From contig DDHX01000007.1 of assembly GCA_002338255.1 (NCBI GenBank), forward strand, positions 59,315-71,031: a stretch of DNA of 11,717 nt. The letters run 5' to 3'. Below are positions 1 to 6,071 of the stretch, piece by piece (the first letter of the stretch is position 1; every line of letters starts with the position of its first letter). The notes below the pieces were generated by a model, which saw only the letters and a program-made list of their open reading frames with translations, was not told the DNA's origin and did no database searches. The position numbers and the translations under genes were made by a program. This DNA is from Ruminococcaceae bacterium UBA1865. Lineage in GTDB: Bacteria; Bacillota; Clostridia; Oscillospirales; Acutalibacteraceae.

Positions 1-30
1 CAAAAAATCAAGGCCGGCAAGGAGGCATAA
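1..30 (+). CDS. C-terminal tail of an upstream gene, probably electron transfer flavoprotein alpha subunit (partial)
   Basis: The first ten codons are open and end in TAA at 28-30, reading [10 protein letters not shown] lysine-rich, alanine-ending tail like this is typical of EtfA proteins. In Clostridia an etfB-etfA pair often directly precedes a GlcD/LctD-type dehydrogenase like the next gene. The stop lies two bases before the next ATG, and the ribosome binding site of that gene lies inside this tail, so the two are one operon. The identity rests on context and nine residues, so it is a guess. The reading frame itself is plain. Confidence 0.45.
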   Translation, partial: QKIKAGKEA

Positions 31-32
31 TC

Positions 33-1436
33 ATGAGCTATAAAAAATTCGATAAAGATGATTTGAAGTTTATACAGTCTGTGATTCAGGACAATGACCG
101 TATCCTCTGCGCGGAACAAATTAACGAAGAATACAGCCATGATGAGCTCAGCGGAACGGAAAGCTACCCTGACATTGTTGTAAAAGTGCTATCTGCCGAA
201 GAAGTTTCCAAAATCATGCAATACGCAAATGCCAATTGCATCCCGGTAACGCCGCGCGGTGCCGGAACCGGGCTGGTGGGCGCGTCCGTCGCGATGGAAA
301 AAGGAATCATGATCGACATGAGCCTGATGAACCATTTCCTTGAGCTGGATGAGGACAATTTAACACTGACAGTCGAGCCGGGCGTTTTGCTGATGGAGCT
401 ATCCGCGTATGTTGAAGAAAAAGGATTTTTCTATCCCCCCGACCCGGGCGAAAAGTCCGCGACCATCGGCGGCAATATCAGCACAAATGCCGGCGGGATG
501 AGGGCGGTTAAATACGGGGTTACCCGCGACTTTGTGCGCGGTTTGGAAGTCGTTTTGCCCAGCGGCGGCATTGTGAACTTCGGCGGAAAAATCGTTAAAA
601 ACAGTTCGGGCTACGCCATGAAAGATTTGATTATCGGTTCCGAGGGCACGCTTGGCATTGTTACAAAGGCAATTTTGAAGCTTCTGCCCCTGCCCAAAAA
701 AGCAATCAGCCTTCTGGTTCCTTTTCCGACCCTGGAACAGGCTATCCGCACGGTTCCGGTCATTATGAAATCCAAAGTGATTCCCACAGCCGTAGAATTC
801 ATGGAGAAGGAAGTCATCATCGACTCCGAGGAATATTTGGGCAAAAAATTTCCAGATAATCAGGCGGATGCTTATTTGCTGCTGAAATTTGACGGAAACT
901 CCACCGAAGAAATTGAAGGGTATTATGACAGTGTGGCAAAAATCTGCTTGGATCAGGGCGCGGTTGATGTTCTGATTTCCGATACTGATGAGCGCAACGA
1001 CTCCATTTGGAAAGCAAGGGGAGCATTCCTCGAAGCGATCAAAGGCTCTACCACATACATGGATGAAGCGGATATTGTTGTTCCGCGCAACCGCATCAAC
1101 GATTTGGTTGAATACACCCATTCCCTCCAAAAAGAGGTCGGCGTCCGGATTAAAAGCTTCGGTCACGCCGGCGACGGCAACCTGCACGCATACATCCTCA
1201 AGGACGATTTAAGTGAGGAAGTATGGAAAGAACGCCTAAGCTTGGCAATGGAAAAGATGTACGCCAAAGCACGCGAACTGCATGGTTTGGTTTCAGGTGA
1301 GCACGGGATTGGATTTGCAAAAAGACCGTATCTGAAAGAATCCACCGATCCCGAAGTAATCGGACTGATGTGCGGAATTAAAAAAGTGTTTGACCCGAAC
1401 GATATTCTGAATCCCCATAAGGTTTGCGAAAATTGA
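33..1436 (+). CDS. FAD-linked lactate/glycolate-type dehydrogenase (GlcD/LctD family)
   Basis: The 467-residue protein is a flavoprotein oxidoreductase of the vanillyl-alcohol-oxidase/PCMH fold that oxidises a 2-hydroxy acid such as lactate or glycolate. The N-terminal FAD domain shows [10 protein letters not shown] near residue 74, [21 protein letters not shown] near 135-155 and [12 protein letters not shown] near 200. The C-terminal FAD-oxidase cap carries [15 protein letters not shown] and [14 protein letters not shown]. Length is normal for the family. ATG at 33 follows AAGGAGG (19-25) by seven bases. If the upstream tail is EtfA, the arrangement matches the lctBCD locus of acetogens (EtfB, EtfA, LDH), whose complex drives NAD-dependent lactate oxidation by flavin-based electron confurcation. 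The substrate cannot be read from sequence, and glycolate or 2-hydroxyglutarate are alternatives. A terminator follows 25 bases after the stop. Confidence 0.88.
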   Translation: MSYKKFDKDDLKFIQSVIQDNDRILCAEQINEEYSHDELSGTESYPDIVVKVLSAEEVSKIMQYANANCIPVTPRGAGTGLVGASVAMEKGIMIDMSLMNHFLELDEDNLTLTVEPGVLLMELSAYVEEKGFFYPPDPGEKSATIGGNISTNAGGMRAVKYGVTRDFVRGLEVVLPSGGIVNFGGKIVKNSSGYAMKDLIIGSEGTLGIVTKAILKLLPLPKKAISLLVPFPTLEQAIRTVPVIMKSKVIPTAVEFMEKEVIIDSEEYLGKKFPDNQADAYLLLKFDGNSTEEIEGYYDSVAKICLDQGAVDVLISDTDERNDSIWKARGAFLEAIKGSTTYMDEADIVVPRNRINDLVEYTHSLQKEVGVRIKSFGHAGDGNLHAYILKDDLSEEVWKERLSLAMEKMYAKARELHGLVSGEHGIGFAKRPYLKESTDPEVIGLMCGIKKVFDPNDILNPHKVCEN

Positions 1437-1460
1437 TTGATGCATCTTCAAACCGATATA

Positions 1461-1504
1461 AAAAGCAGCACTAAGACTGATCAGCCTTAGTGCTGTTTTA
1501 TTTT
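1461..1504. terminator. Bidirectional intrinsic terminator between convergent genes
   Basis: CAGCACTAAG (1466-1475) pairs perfectly with CTTAGTGCTG (1486-1495) across a ten-base loop. The flanking AAAA and TTTT extend the stem. T-rich runs follow on both strands (TTTTATTTTT to the right, CTTTTTATA to the left). It can end the dehydrogenase mRNA and the opposing acetyltransferase mRNA. Confidence 0.85.
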
Positions 1505-1568
1505 TGCAAGCGCAATGATACGATAATTTTAAAACTCAGTATGACCGCTGTCGTGGCTTGCCCTTTCG

Positions 1569-2120
1569 TTAGTCGATTGGCAGCCCCATACTAACGGAAT
1601 CGTAAAATACTCCGTTTATGCACATATCCCTCGTAAGAATACCCTCTTTTCTGAAACCGTATTTTTCATACAGTTCCATTGCCTTTTCATTATCGGCACG
1701 GGTCAACAAATCCATTTTTCTGATGACTTGCGTTCCTTTGGCCCATTCAATAATCACTTTTAGCAACAGGCCTCCGATTCCTAATCCCCAATACTTTTTT
1801 CTAACGGATATCCCCATTTCTCCTGCGTGTCTCTTTCTGATTTTAACCCCGCCTTTAAAAGTGACAAAACCTGCAATTTCATTATCAATTAATGCTATTA
1901 TGATGACGGAGTTATCTGTAGTATTTTCAGTCTGAATAATTCTCCGCTCCGTTTCAGCGGTTATTTCAATCTCATTTTCTCCGAACGATAAAAAATCAGA
2001 CTCTCCGCTGATGTGCATTTTAAACTGTGCCATTTGTTCAGCATCTTCTTCAGTCGCTTTTCTGATCAGAAGTTCCGACCCATTTTTTAATGTTACTTTT
2101 TTCACGGGATGTCCACTCAT
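1569..2120 (-). CDS. GNAT-family N-acetyltransferase
   Basis: The 183-residue protein is an acetyl-CoA-dependent N-acetyltransferase of the GNAT fold. It opens with LLIRKATEEDAEQM, typical of GNAT beta-1/alpha-1. The acetyl-CoA pyrophosphate-binding motif is SVRKKYWGLGIGGLLL (R/K-x-x-x-x-G-x-G-x-G). The late DNEKAMELYEKYGFRKEG segment is the usual ligand for the active site and beta-6 in RimI/phosphinothricin-type members. The frame stays open 40 codons further upstream, but that part is Cys/Arg-rich and unlike GNAT, so ATG at 2118-2120 is preferred. No strong ribosome binding site is visible before it, and a GTG five codons further in is the alternative. Substrate is unknown. It converges on the dehydrogenase and shares its terminator. 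Confidence 0.8.
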   Translation of the reverse strand: MSGHPVKKVTLKNGSELLIRKATEEDAEQMAQFKMHISGESDFLSFGENEIEITAETERRIIQTENTTDNSVIIIALIDNEIAGFVTFKGGVKIRKRHAGEMGISVRKKYWGLGIGGLLLKVIIEWAKGTQVIRKMDLLTRADNEKAMELYEKYGFRKEGILTRDMCINGVFYDSVSMGLPID

Positions 2121-2140
2121 TCCTATTCCAAATCTATTTT

Positions 2141-2260
2141 TTACTCCAAAAGCGCAACGAGAAGCACATTCTCCTTGTCTCCCTGCAAAACAACGTCCGA
2201 ACTTTTTAAAGCCGTGAAAACGACAAAGCCCCGCTCGCAAAGTCTCGCCGCCTCATCGGA
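2141..2260 (-). pseudogene. Short open relic, C-terminal end of an unrecognised protein
   Basis: On the minus strand a frame is open from a TGA at 2261-2263 to TAA at 2141-2143. It encodes about 39 residues ending GDKENVLLVALLE. The composition is protein-like (acidic/hydrophobic alternation), there is no start codon with a ribosome binding site, and it stops 20 bases before the acetyltransferase ATG. It may be the remaining end of a deleted gene, or chance. I do not recognise the family. Confidence 0.25.
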
Positions 2261-2274
2261 TCAGTCCTTGACTT

Positions 2275-2315
2275 TATAAAAGCATTTAAGTTGACACAAC
2301 TTAAATGCTTTTATA
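2275..2315. terminator. Perfect 19-bp inverted repeat, probable bidirectional terminator
   Basis: Positions 2275-2293 are an exact reverse complement of 2297-2315, with a three-base loop (ACA). The outer part of each arm is AAAAGC/GCTTTT followed by TATA, which gives U-rich 3' ends in both directions. It lies downstream of the DJ-1 gene and could end that transcript. A terminator is the simplest reading, though the perfection is unusual. Confidence 0.55.
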
Positions 2316-2468
2316 CAATGATCATACGATAAAATATTCTTTTCGTCAATGTATCCGTAAAGTACTTTGTCTACTTTTTAAGTTTCTAACCAAGTAGAAT
2401 TTTTTTTAAAATTATATGATACCCATATTCTGAAAGCACTTATCATATGGTCTATGTCCAAAGGTGGG

Positions 2469-3107
2469 TCAGTTTTCATTGCTGGACGGCAAAGTTTGCA
2501 TGAGGGCAAAGAAATGTTTAGGCTCACCGGTACTAAAATATTCATACCAAGATTCCAGTGTGTTTGATTGAAAAACATCTAAATGCTCAATAATTTGTTT
2601 CGCCCACAACAAAGCTCCGGTGGAACCTGCCGTAATAAGGTTGTTATCCGCTACAGATGGCTTGTCGATATAAAAACTTTTCCCTTTATAACCAGGAGCA
2701 ACCATTTCAAGAAATCCGGGTCCATTACTGGTATGCGGACGGTTATTGAGCAGCCCAACGCCCGCAAGTGCAGCGGTAGCCCCACAGATTGCACACACCG
2801 TTGCGCCTAAAGAGAGAAATTCGCTTGCTTTTTCGATGATAGCGCCATGCTTTGGGTCGTTCCATGTATCCGCGCCCGGTAATAGTAACATGCTTGTTTC
2901 ACTCACAACAATATCATCAATTAAGCAATCTGGTACGATTGTCATCCCGCCCATTGTATTGATTGGCTCTTTAGAACAACTAACCGTTTTGAGCGATACA
3001 CGCTGCGCGCCATTTTTGAAAAACCGACCGGAATTCAGCTCCGCAGTAACATACCCCAACTCCCAGTCAGCTAAAGTATCAAGAACATAAACATAGATTG
3101 TAAACAT
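2469..3107 (-). CDS. DJ-1/PfpI family protein
   Basis: The 212-residue protein belongs to the class I glutamine-amidotransferase-like DJ-1/PfpI superfamily of cytoplasmic chaperones, glyoxalases and hydrolases. The nucleophile elbow is AICGATAALA with Cys108. The acidic partner is Glu16 in LADWELGYV, and LLLPGADTW near residue 75 is the usual beta-strand/GAD segment. Length is normal. ATG at 3105-3107 is preceded by GGGAGG six bases upstream, so the start is secure. It is transcribed divergently from the WYL regulator, with a shared intergenic dyad, and is the obvious candidate target. YdeA-like proteins with this neighbourhood are common in Firmicutes, but no substrate is established here. 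An 8-bp inverted repeat (2414-2421/2441-2448) lies after the stop. Confidence 0.85.
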   Translation of the reverse strand: MFTIYVYVLDTLADWELGYVTAELNSGRFFKNGAQRVSLKTVSCSKEPINTMGGMTIVPDCLIDDIVVSETSMLLLPGADTWNDPKHGAIIEKASEFLSLGATVCAICGATAALAGVGLLNNRPHTSNGPGFLEMVAPGYKGKSFYIDKPSVADNNLITAGSTGALLWAKQIIEHLDVFQSNTLESWYEYFSTGEPKHFFALMQTLPSSNEN

Positions 3108-3157
3108 AAAATTCCTCCCACTTTCATAGATAGATAGATTGACTTGCTTGCTTTTTT

Positions 3158-3163
3158 ATTATA
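3158..3163 (-). promoter_or_regulatory. -10 element for the DJ-1 gene
   Basis: The minus strand reads TATAAT at 3163-3158, about 50 bases before the DJ-1 ATG. No good -35 stands 16-18 bases upstream; that position falls inside the shared dyad. This fits a promoter that is controlled by the divergent regulator. Confidence 0.5.
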
Positions 3164-3170
3164 CCTTGCA

Positions 3171-3196
3171 ATTGTTGACATCAGTATGGCAACAAT
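3171..3196. promoter_or_regulatory. 26-bp dyad, probable operator of the WYL regulator
   Basis: ATTGTTGaCAT and ATGgCAACAAT form an inverted repeat with ten of eleven arm positions matched around a four-base centre. It covers the -35 and most of the spacer of the rightward promoter and the expected -35 of the leftward promoter. A protein bound here would block both. Autoregulation by the adjacent HTH-WYL protein is inference from position. Confidence 0.6.
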
Positions 3197-3203
3197 CTAT
3201 AAT
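3175..3203 (+). promoter_or_regulatory. Consensus sigma-A promoter of the WYL regulator
   Basis: TTGACA (3175-3180) and TATAAT (3198-3203) are both perfect and separated by 17 bases. Transcription should start near 3210. This places the TTG at 3217 too close to the 5' end and supports the ATG at 3235 as the start codon. Confidence 0.85.
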
Positions 3204-3234
3204 GTAAAAAAAGATTTTGGAAGGCGGCTATCAG

Positions 3235-4167
3235 ATGAAAGTTGACAGGCTTGTCAGCATTATTATGATACTCCTTGAAAAAGAGCGGATTGGCGCACAG
3301 GAGTTAGCAGATATGTTTGAAGTTTCACCCCGCACAATCTACCGCGACATAGAAACGATTAACATGGCGGGTATTCCTGTTCGCTCAACATCGGGAGTGG
3401 GCGGCGGCTTTGAAATCATGCAGAAATACAAGATTGATAAAAAAGTTTTTTCGACTGCAGACCTCTCCGCTATCTTGATGGGGCTTTCCAGTCTTTCCAA
3501 CATGATACGGGGCGATGAACTGGTAAACGCCCTTGCAAAAGTTAAGAGCTTTATCCCCGCCGACAGAGCGAAAGACATTGAATTAAAAGCAAATCAAATA
3601 TGTATCGATTTAAGTCCGTGGATGGGCAACAGGAACATACAATCCTATTTAGAAATGATCAAAACAGCTTTGCAGGAAAGCAAGCTGCTTTCGTTTGAAT
3701 ATGTAGCCCACCACGGAAATAAGACCACACGAACAGCCGAGCCGTATCAGCTTGTATTGAAAAGTAGTCATTGGTATTTGCAAGGGTATTGCCATAAAAG
3801 AAATGATTTTCGCTTATTCAGGCTATCCCGCATATCGAACTTGCAAATGGAAACGGAAACTTTCACACCACGGGATTATCCAAAACCGCAGTTGGAATTT
3901 TCTGATATATTGGCAACCATGCAAACAAAAATCAAAATTCGTATTCATAAATCTGTCATGGACAGGGTACTTGATTATTGCACTTATGAAAACTTTTCGC
4001 CAGATGGTGACGAGCATTACATTGTTCGTTTTCCTTTCATAGAGAACGATTACTACTACGATATTCTTTTCAGTTTTGGGGATAAATGTGAGTGTTTAGA
4101 GCCGTTAAATATCCGCGAAGAAATGAAGCGAAGGATACATGATATAGCTGCCCTATACGAGAATTAA
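3235..4167 (+). CDS. HTH and WYL domain transcriptional regulator (YafY type)
   Basis: The 310-residue DNA-binding regulator begins with a DeoR/HTH_11-type winged helix: IGAQELADMFEVSPRTIYRDI at 19-39, then the wing RSTSGVGGGFEI. The WYL domain follows, a ligand-sensing Sm-like beta barrel. Its signature is W180-Y181-L182 in SSHWYLQGYC, with FRLFRLSRI at 192-200 providing the basic ligand-facing residues. A C-terminal WCX-like extension follows. ATG at 3235 follows GGAAGG by ten bases; a TTG six codons earlier is in frame but almost at the predicted transcript start. The gene is divergent from the DJ-1 gene and probably regulates it and itself through the dyad at 3171-3196. The effector is unknown. 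A terminator lies about 85 bases downstream. Confidence 0.9.
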   Translation: MKVDRLVSIIMILLEKERIGAQELADMFEVSPRTIYRDIETINMAGIPVRSTSGVGGGFEIMQKYKIDKKVFSTADLSAILMGLSSLSNMIRGDELVNALAKVKSFIPADRAKDIELKANQICIDLSPWMGNRNIQSYLEMIKTALQESKLLSFEYVAHHGNKTTRTAEPYQLVLKSSHWYLQGYCHKRNDFRLFRLSRISNLQMETETFTPRDYPKPQLEFSDILATMQTKIKIRIHKSVMDRVLDYCTYENFSPDGDEHYIVRFPFIENDYYYDILFSFGDKCECLEPLNIREEMKRRIHDIAALYEN

Positions 4168-4192
4168 TACATGGAGTAAGACAAAAAAACAA

Positions 4193-4229
4193 ATTCGCCG
4201 TAGAGTTCAAGGCTGACGTGGCGGCGAAT
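4193..4229. repeat. 8-bp inverted repeat after the WYL regulator
   Basis: ATTCGCCG (near 4193-4200) is repeated in inverse as CGGCGAAT (near 4222-4229), with a ~21-base loop. No T-run follows, so it is not a terminator by itself. The stretch is also open in one frame and reads KFAVEFKADVAANVQE before a stop. Either reading may be chance. Confidence 0.3.
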
Positions 4230-4251
4230 GTGCAAGAATAATGATGAACCG

Positions 4252-4286
4252 AGCAAGGCATTCTAAGAGTGCCTTGCTTTATTTTG
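4252..4286 (+). terminator. Intrinsic terminator of the WYL regulator gene
   Basis: AGCAAGGCA (4252-4260) pairs with TGCCTTGCT (4270-4278) over a nine-base loop, followed by TTATTTTGTGTTTT. Confidence 0.8.
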
Positions 4287-4344
4287 TGTTTTAAAGGCGT
4301 TTAAAACTGTCCAATAAAGTTACTTTTGCAGGTTTATTTCTTGC

Positions 4345-4373
4345 TTGACATCCACACTACTGCGTGTTACTAT
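4345..4373 (+). promoter_or_regulatory. Promoter of the padR operon
   Basis: TTGACA (4345-4350) is followed after 17 bases by TACTAT (4368-4373), which overlaps a palindrome. The -35 is perfect and the -10 is weaker. Transcription would start near 4380. Confidence 0.65.
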
Positions 4374-4379
4374 ATAGTA
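4368..4379. promoter_or_regulatory. 12-bp palindrome at the -10, likely PadR operator
   Basis: TACTATATAGTA is a perfect palindrome sitting on the -10 of the padR promoter. ACTAC/GTAGT copies lie on its outer sides (ACTAC at 4356-4360, GTAGT at 4377-4381). PadR regulators are usually autorepressors, so this is the natural binding site. Assignment is by position and symmetry. Confidence 0.5.
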
Positions 4380-4416
4380 GTAATAAGTGATGCATAATAG
4401 TGAAGGAGTGATTATA

Positions 4417-4743
4417 CTGGAAAACTTAACGGAAATGCTCAAAGGCATGCTTGAAGGTTGTGTCCTTGAAATCATAAACAACGGAGAAACTTACGGCTAC
4501 GAAATCACGAGGCGATTGAATACTATCGGCTTTACAGATGTTGTGGAAGGAACTGTCTACACCATCTTGGTACGGCTTGAAAAAAATAAACTCGTGGACA
4601 TAGAAAAAAGGCCATCCGATATGGGACCGCCGCGCAAATTTTTCTTGCTCAACGACGCAGGGCGCAAGGAGCTGCGAAAATTCTGGGAAAAATGGGAGTT
4701 CGTATCATCAAAAATCAACGAGATAAAGGAGAAAACATTATAA
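4417..4743 (+). CDS. PadR family transcriptional regulator, probable CTG start
   Basis: The protein has 108 residues if started at CTG 4417. It is a winged-helix repressor of the PadR-s1 class. Its hallmarks are LEGCVLEIINNGETYGYEI, then EGTVYTILVRLEKNKLV as the recognition helix and turn. The wing GPPRKFFLLNDAGRKEL follows, then a C-terminal dimerisation helix. GAAGGAG at 4401-4407 lies nine bases before CTG 4417, and the family normally begins M/L-E-N-L-T-E-M-L-K-G, which is exactly what CTG would give. The upstream GTG 4387 and ATG 4390 lie before this ribosome binding site and almost at the transcript start, so they are unlikely. The next gene overlaps the stop. PadR-DUF1048-DUF1048-ABC operons are common in Firmicutes and are thought to respond to drugs or other stress. 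Confidence 0.88.
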   Translation: MENLTEMLKGMLEGCVLEIINNGETYGYEITRRLNTIGFTDVVEGTVYTILVRLEKNKLVDIEKRPSDMGPPRKFFLLNDAGRKELRKFWEKWEFVSSKINEIKEKTL

Positions 4744-5087
4744 GTTCTTGGGAGAAAATCACAGGCAGCGATATGACTAACGAATTGAAAACTTTTGAAT
4801 TGCGAGCCAAAAATCTGCCGTCTGATTATCAAGCGGCATGGGGAAAAATTAAAGACAATCTTTGGCCGCATTCAGATTTTACCGGTCGTAACCTCATGCC
4901 AATTCTTGACGGCGTGCTTGGCCTGCTCGAAGAAACGGCGGCGGACGGCCTGAGTGTCCAGGAGGTTTTGGGTGACGATATCAAAGGCTTCTGTTCAGCA
5001 CTGGTCGGCGAAGAAAAGGCAAAGTCTTTTCGCGACAAGTGGCGCGAGCAACTCAACAATAACATCGCTAATAAATTAGGTAAATAG
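4737..5087 (+). CDS. DUF1048 family protein (first copy), unusual start
   Basis: This small cytoplasmic helical protein belongs to the DUF1048 family, which is encoded with PadR regulators and ABC transporters. Its molecular role is unknown. It shows the family pattern SWEKITGSDM, LPSDYQAAWGKIKDNLW, MPILDGVLGLLEE and GDDIKGFCSAL. No ordinary start codon stands where the family begins. AAGGAG (4726-4731) is followed after five bases by ATT at 4737, overlapping the padR stop, where an ATG would be expected. The choice is a rare ATT start (116 residues), a mutated ATG, or a start at ATG 4773 (104 residues), which lacks a well-spaced ribosome binding site. An ATG at 4692 inside padR is less likely. 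The frame and family are sure; the start is not. Confidence 0.75.
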   Translation: MISSWEKITGSDMTNELKTFELRAKNLPSDYQAAWGKIKDNLWPHSDFTGRNLMPILDGVLGLLEETAADGLSVQEVLGDDIKGFCSALVGEEKAKSFRDKWREQLNNNIANKLGK

Positions 5088-5096
5088 GAGGACAAC

Positions 5097-5447
5097 ATGA
5101 GAGTACAAGATATCATCGAAGGAAAAAAAGAGTGGCGGGCGCACTTGCAACGTGTCAAAGCACTCCCTCAAGATTATCAGATTGTTTATAACGAGATTCA
5201 AAAATATCTCTTTAAGGTCGGTCCTGTTGAGCTGACAGATGGGACGGCTTTGCTCTCGGGGATTATTGATCTTTTTGAAGAGGGTGCAGTCTTGAGAAAA
5301 GGCGTGCTCGAGGTGACAGGCAGTGATGTAGCGGCTTTCTGTGACGATTTAATCAAAGATTCAAAAACTCATGCTGATGTCTATCAAGAATCGGTTGACC
5401 AAGAAGTTAACAAGGCCATGAAAAAGGTCACGGATAAAACAAAGTAA
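5097..5447 (+). CDS. DUF1048 family protein (second copy)
   Basis: This 116-residue DUF1048 protein is paralogous to its upstream neighbour. It has the family's central pattern KEWRAHLQRVKALPQDYQIVYNEIQKYLF, then SGIIDLFEEGA and the acidic VTGSDVAAFCDDLIKD. The start is well defined: AGGAGG (5087-5092) lies four bases before ATG 5097, and the gap from the preceding stop is only nine bases. The C-terminus is Lys-rich. The pair probably acts together with the transporter that this operon normally encodes; their biochemical function is not known. There is no signal peptide or membrane segment. Confidence 0.85.
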   Translation: MRVQDIIEGKKEWRAHLQRVKALPQDYQIVYNEIQKYLFKVGPVELTDGTALLSGIIDLFEEGAVLRKGVLEVTGSDVAAFCDDLIKDSKTHADVYQESVDQEVNKAMKKVTDKTK

Positions 5448-5461
5448 AAGAGAATATTGCG

Positions 5462-5641
5462 ATGGAAAAAAATAGAATTTTTGCCCTGCTCGGCTCCAAC
5501 GGCGAGGGCAAAACAACAATTGTTAAAAATTTTACTACACTGCTCAAACAATATCATTTGGCAGTATTTCAAAGTCCTCATTCTTTCTGTGTTTATGGTA
5601 TTGACAATAGGTTAAAACGGCATTATACTTGTGGCATATAA
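5462..5641 (+). pseudogene. Truncated ABC transporter ATPase (Walker A fragment)
   Basis: From ATG 5462 the frame reads MEKNRIFALLGSNGEGKTTI and on to FTTLLKQ, the Walker A region of a drug-type ABC ATPase (consensus GPNGAGKTT). After about 30 residues the similarity ends and the frame runs into unrelated sequence, stopping at 5639-5641 after 59 codons. The normal N-terminal ~30 residues, the signature motif, Walker B and the permease gene are all absent. The position after padR and the DUF1048 genes is where this ATPase normally lies. So an insertion or deletion with a junction near 5550 has removed the transporter. The 3' end of the frame overlaps the next promoter. Confidence 0.7.
5601..5629 (+). 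promoter_or_regulatory. Strong promoter of the MutS2-like leader
   Basis: TTGACA (5601-5606) and TATACT (5624-5629) are separated by 17 bases. Transcription should start near 5636 and give a leader of about 295 nt before the ATG at 5931. Confidence 0.8.
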
Positions 5642-5661
5642 TTCTGAAAGGTGGAGTATTG

Positions 5662-5697
5662 ATGTCGGTTCTGTCTGTTATGGTGGTCCTCAACTGA
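5662..5697 (+). CDS. Leader peptide (uORF) of 11 residues, MSVLSVMVVLN
   Basis: ATG 5662 is preceded by AAAGGTGGAG, with GGAG five bases upstream, a strong ribosome binding site for so short a frame. The peptide is hydrophobic and Val-rich and ends with TGA at 5695-5697. It lies about 25 bases after the predicted transcription start and ahead of three terminator-like hairpins. That is the layout of ribosome-stalling leaders that sense antibiotics in front of ARE-ABCF, erm and tet(M)-type genes. Its function is inferred from layout only. Confidence 0.6.
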   Translation: MSVLSVMVVLN

Positions 5698-5724
5698 ATA
5701 TAGTTGCAAAAGGTGCGACTTTAC

Positions 5725-5749
5725 GGGGAAAATCCCCTTTTATTGTTTT
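5725..5749 (+). terminator. Attenuator hairpin 1
   Basis: GGGGA (5725-5729) pairs with TCCCC (5733-5737), followed by TTTTATTGTTTT. The stem is short. Flanking CAAAAGG (5707-5713) can pair with CCTTTTG (5752-5758) and enclose this hairpin, offering an alternative fold. Confidence 0.5.
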
Positions 5750-5802
5750 GCCCTTTTGAAAAACATACCTAACAGATTGCTTCAATCCTTTCAATAATTG
5801 AT

Positions 5803-5836
5803 GCGTAACAAGGTGTGCTTGTTGCGCTGTTTTTAT
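5803..5836 (+). terminator. Attenuator hairpin 2
   Basis: GCGTAACAAG (5803-5812) pairs with CTTGTTGCGC (5818-5827) with one T-G wobble and a five-base loop. TGTTTTTATATA follows. It has the form of a good intrinsic terminator, with no gene ending in front of it. Confidence 0.65.
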
Positions 5837-5850
5837 ATATTGAAATTTTT

Positions 5851-5918
5851 GCCCGCAGGGAGCATTCTGCACTTTTTTAAGGTGTGGTATGTTTTTTGCG
5901 GGCTTTTATTTTTTTTGT
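5851..5918 (+). terminator. Attenuator hairpin 3, directly before the gene
   Basis: GCCCGCA (5851-5857) pairs with TGCGGGC (5897-5903), followed by TTTTATTTTTTTT. The long loop contains smaller pairings such as GCATTCTGC. The T-run ends immediately before the ribosome binding site AAGGAG (5919-5924), so termination here would shut off the gene completely. Confidence 0.7.
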
Positions 5919-5930
5919 AAGGAGATCTAA

Positions 5931-6071
5931 ATGAATAATCATACAACTCTTGAGTTTGATAAAATACTTGAGCAGCTTGCTGATAATGCACAGTCTGCAG
6001 CTGTTAAAACCCGATGTCTTGCACTTGTTCCATCATTAAATGAGGCAGAAGGCTTGTCCTCCATTTCATGA
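5931..6071 (+). pseudogene. Truncated MutS2-like protein, N-terminal fragment
   Basis: ATG 5931 follows AAGGAG by six bases. The frame encodes 46 residues beginning MNNHTTLEFDKILEQLADNA and continuing AVKTRCLALVPSLNEAE. This is the opening of MutS2-family proteins (TLEFDKI-x-x-x-L; L-x-P-S). After NEAE the similarity ends and TGA follows at 6069-6071. A full MutS2 has about 780 residues with an ATPase and a C-terminal Smr nuclease domain, so this copy is a remnant. MutS2 of Bacillus subtilis acts on stalled or collided ribosomes. A MutS2-like gene behind an antibiotic-type attenuation leader is therefore intriguing. Calling the family from ~40 residues leaves some doubt. Confidence 0.6.

Noticed and set aside
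399..1187. Long minus-strand frame of 262 codons inside the dehydrogenase gene
   Set aside because: It is antisense to a well-conserved FAD dehydrogenase, its translation shows no domain, and it has no ribosome binding site. It follows from codon bias of the real gene.
2121..2240. N-terminal extension of the acetyltransferase by 40 codons
   Set aside because: The extension is Cys/Arg-rich, unlike GNAT N-termini, and overlaps another open frame. The GNAT fold begins right after ATG 2120.
2378..2578. Minus-strand frame of 66 codons overlapping the end of the DJ-1 gene
   Set aside because: It lies out of frame within the DJ-1 C-terminus, lacks a ribosome binding site and has no recognisable pattern.
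3217..3234. TTG start of the WYL regulator
   Set aside because: It lies only about seven bases after the predicted transcription start and overlaps the GGAAGG site that serves ATG 3235.
5690..5872. Minus-strand frame of 60 codons opposite the MutS2 leader
   Set aside because: It is antisense to a leader rich in terminator hairpins, and its open frame is explained by those repeats.
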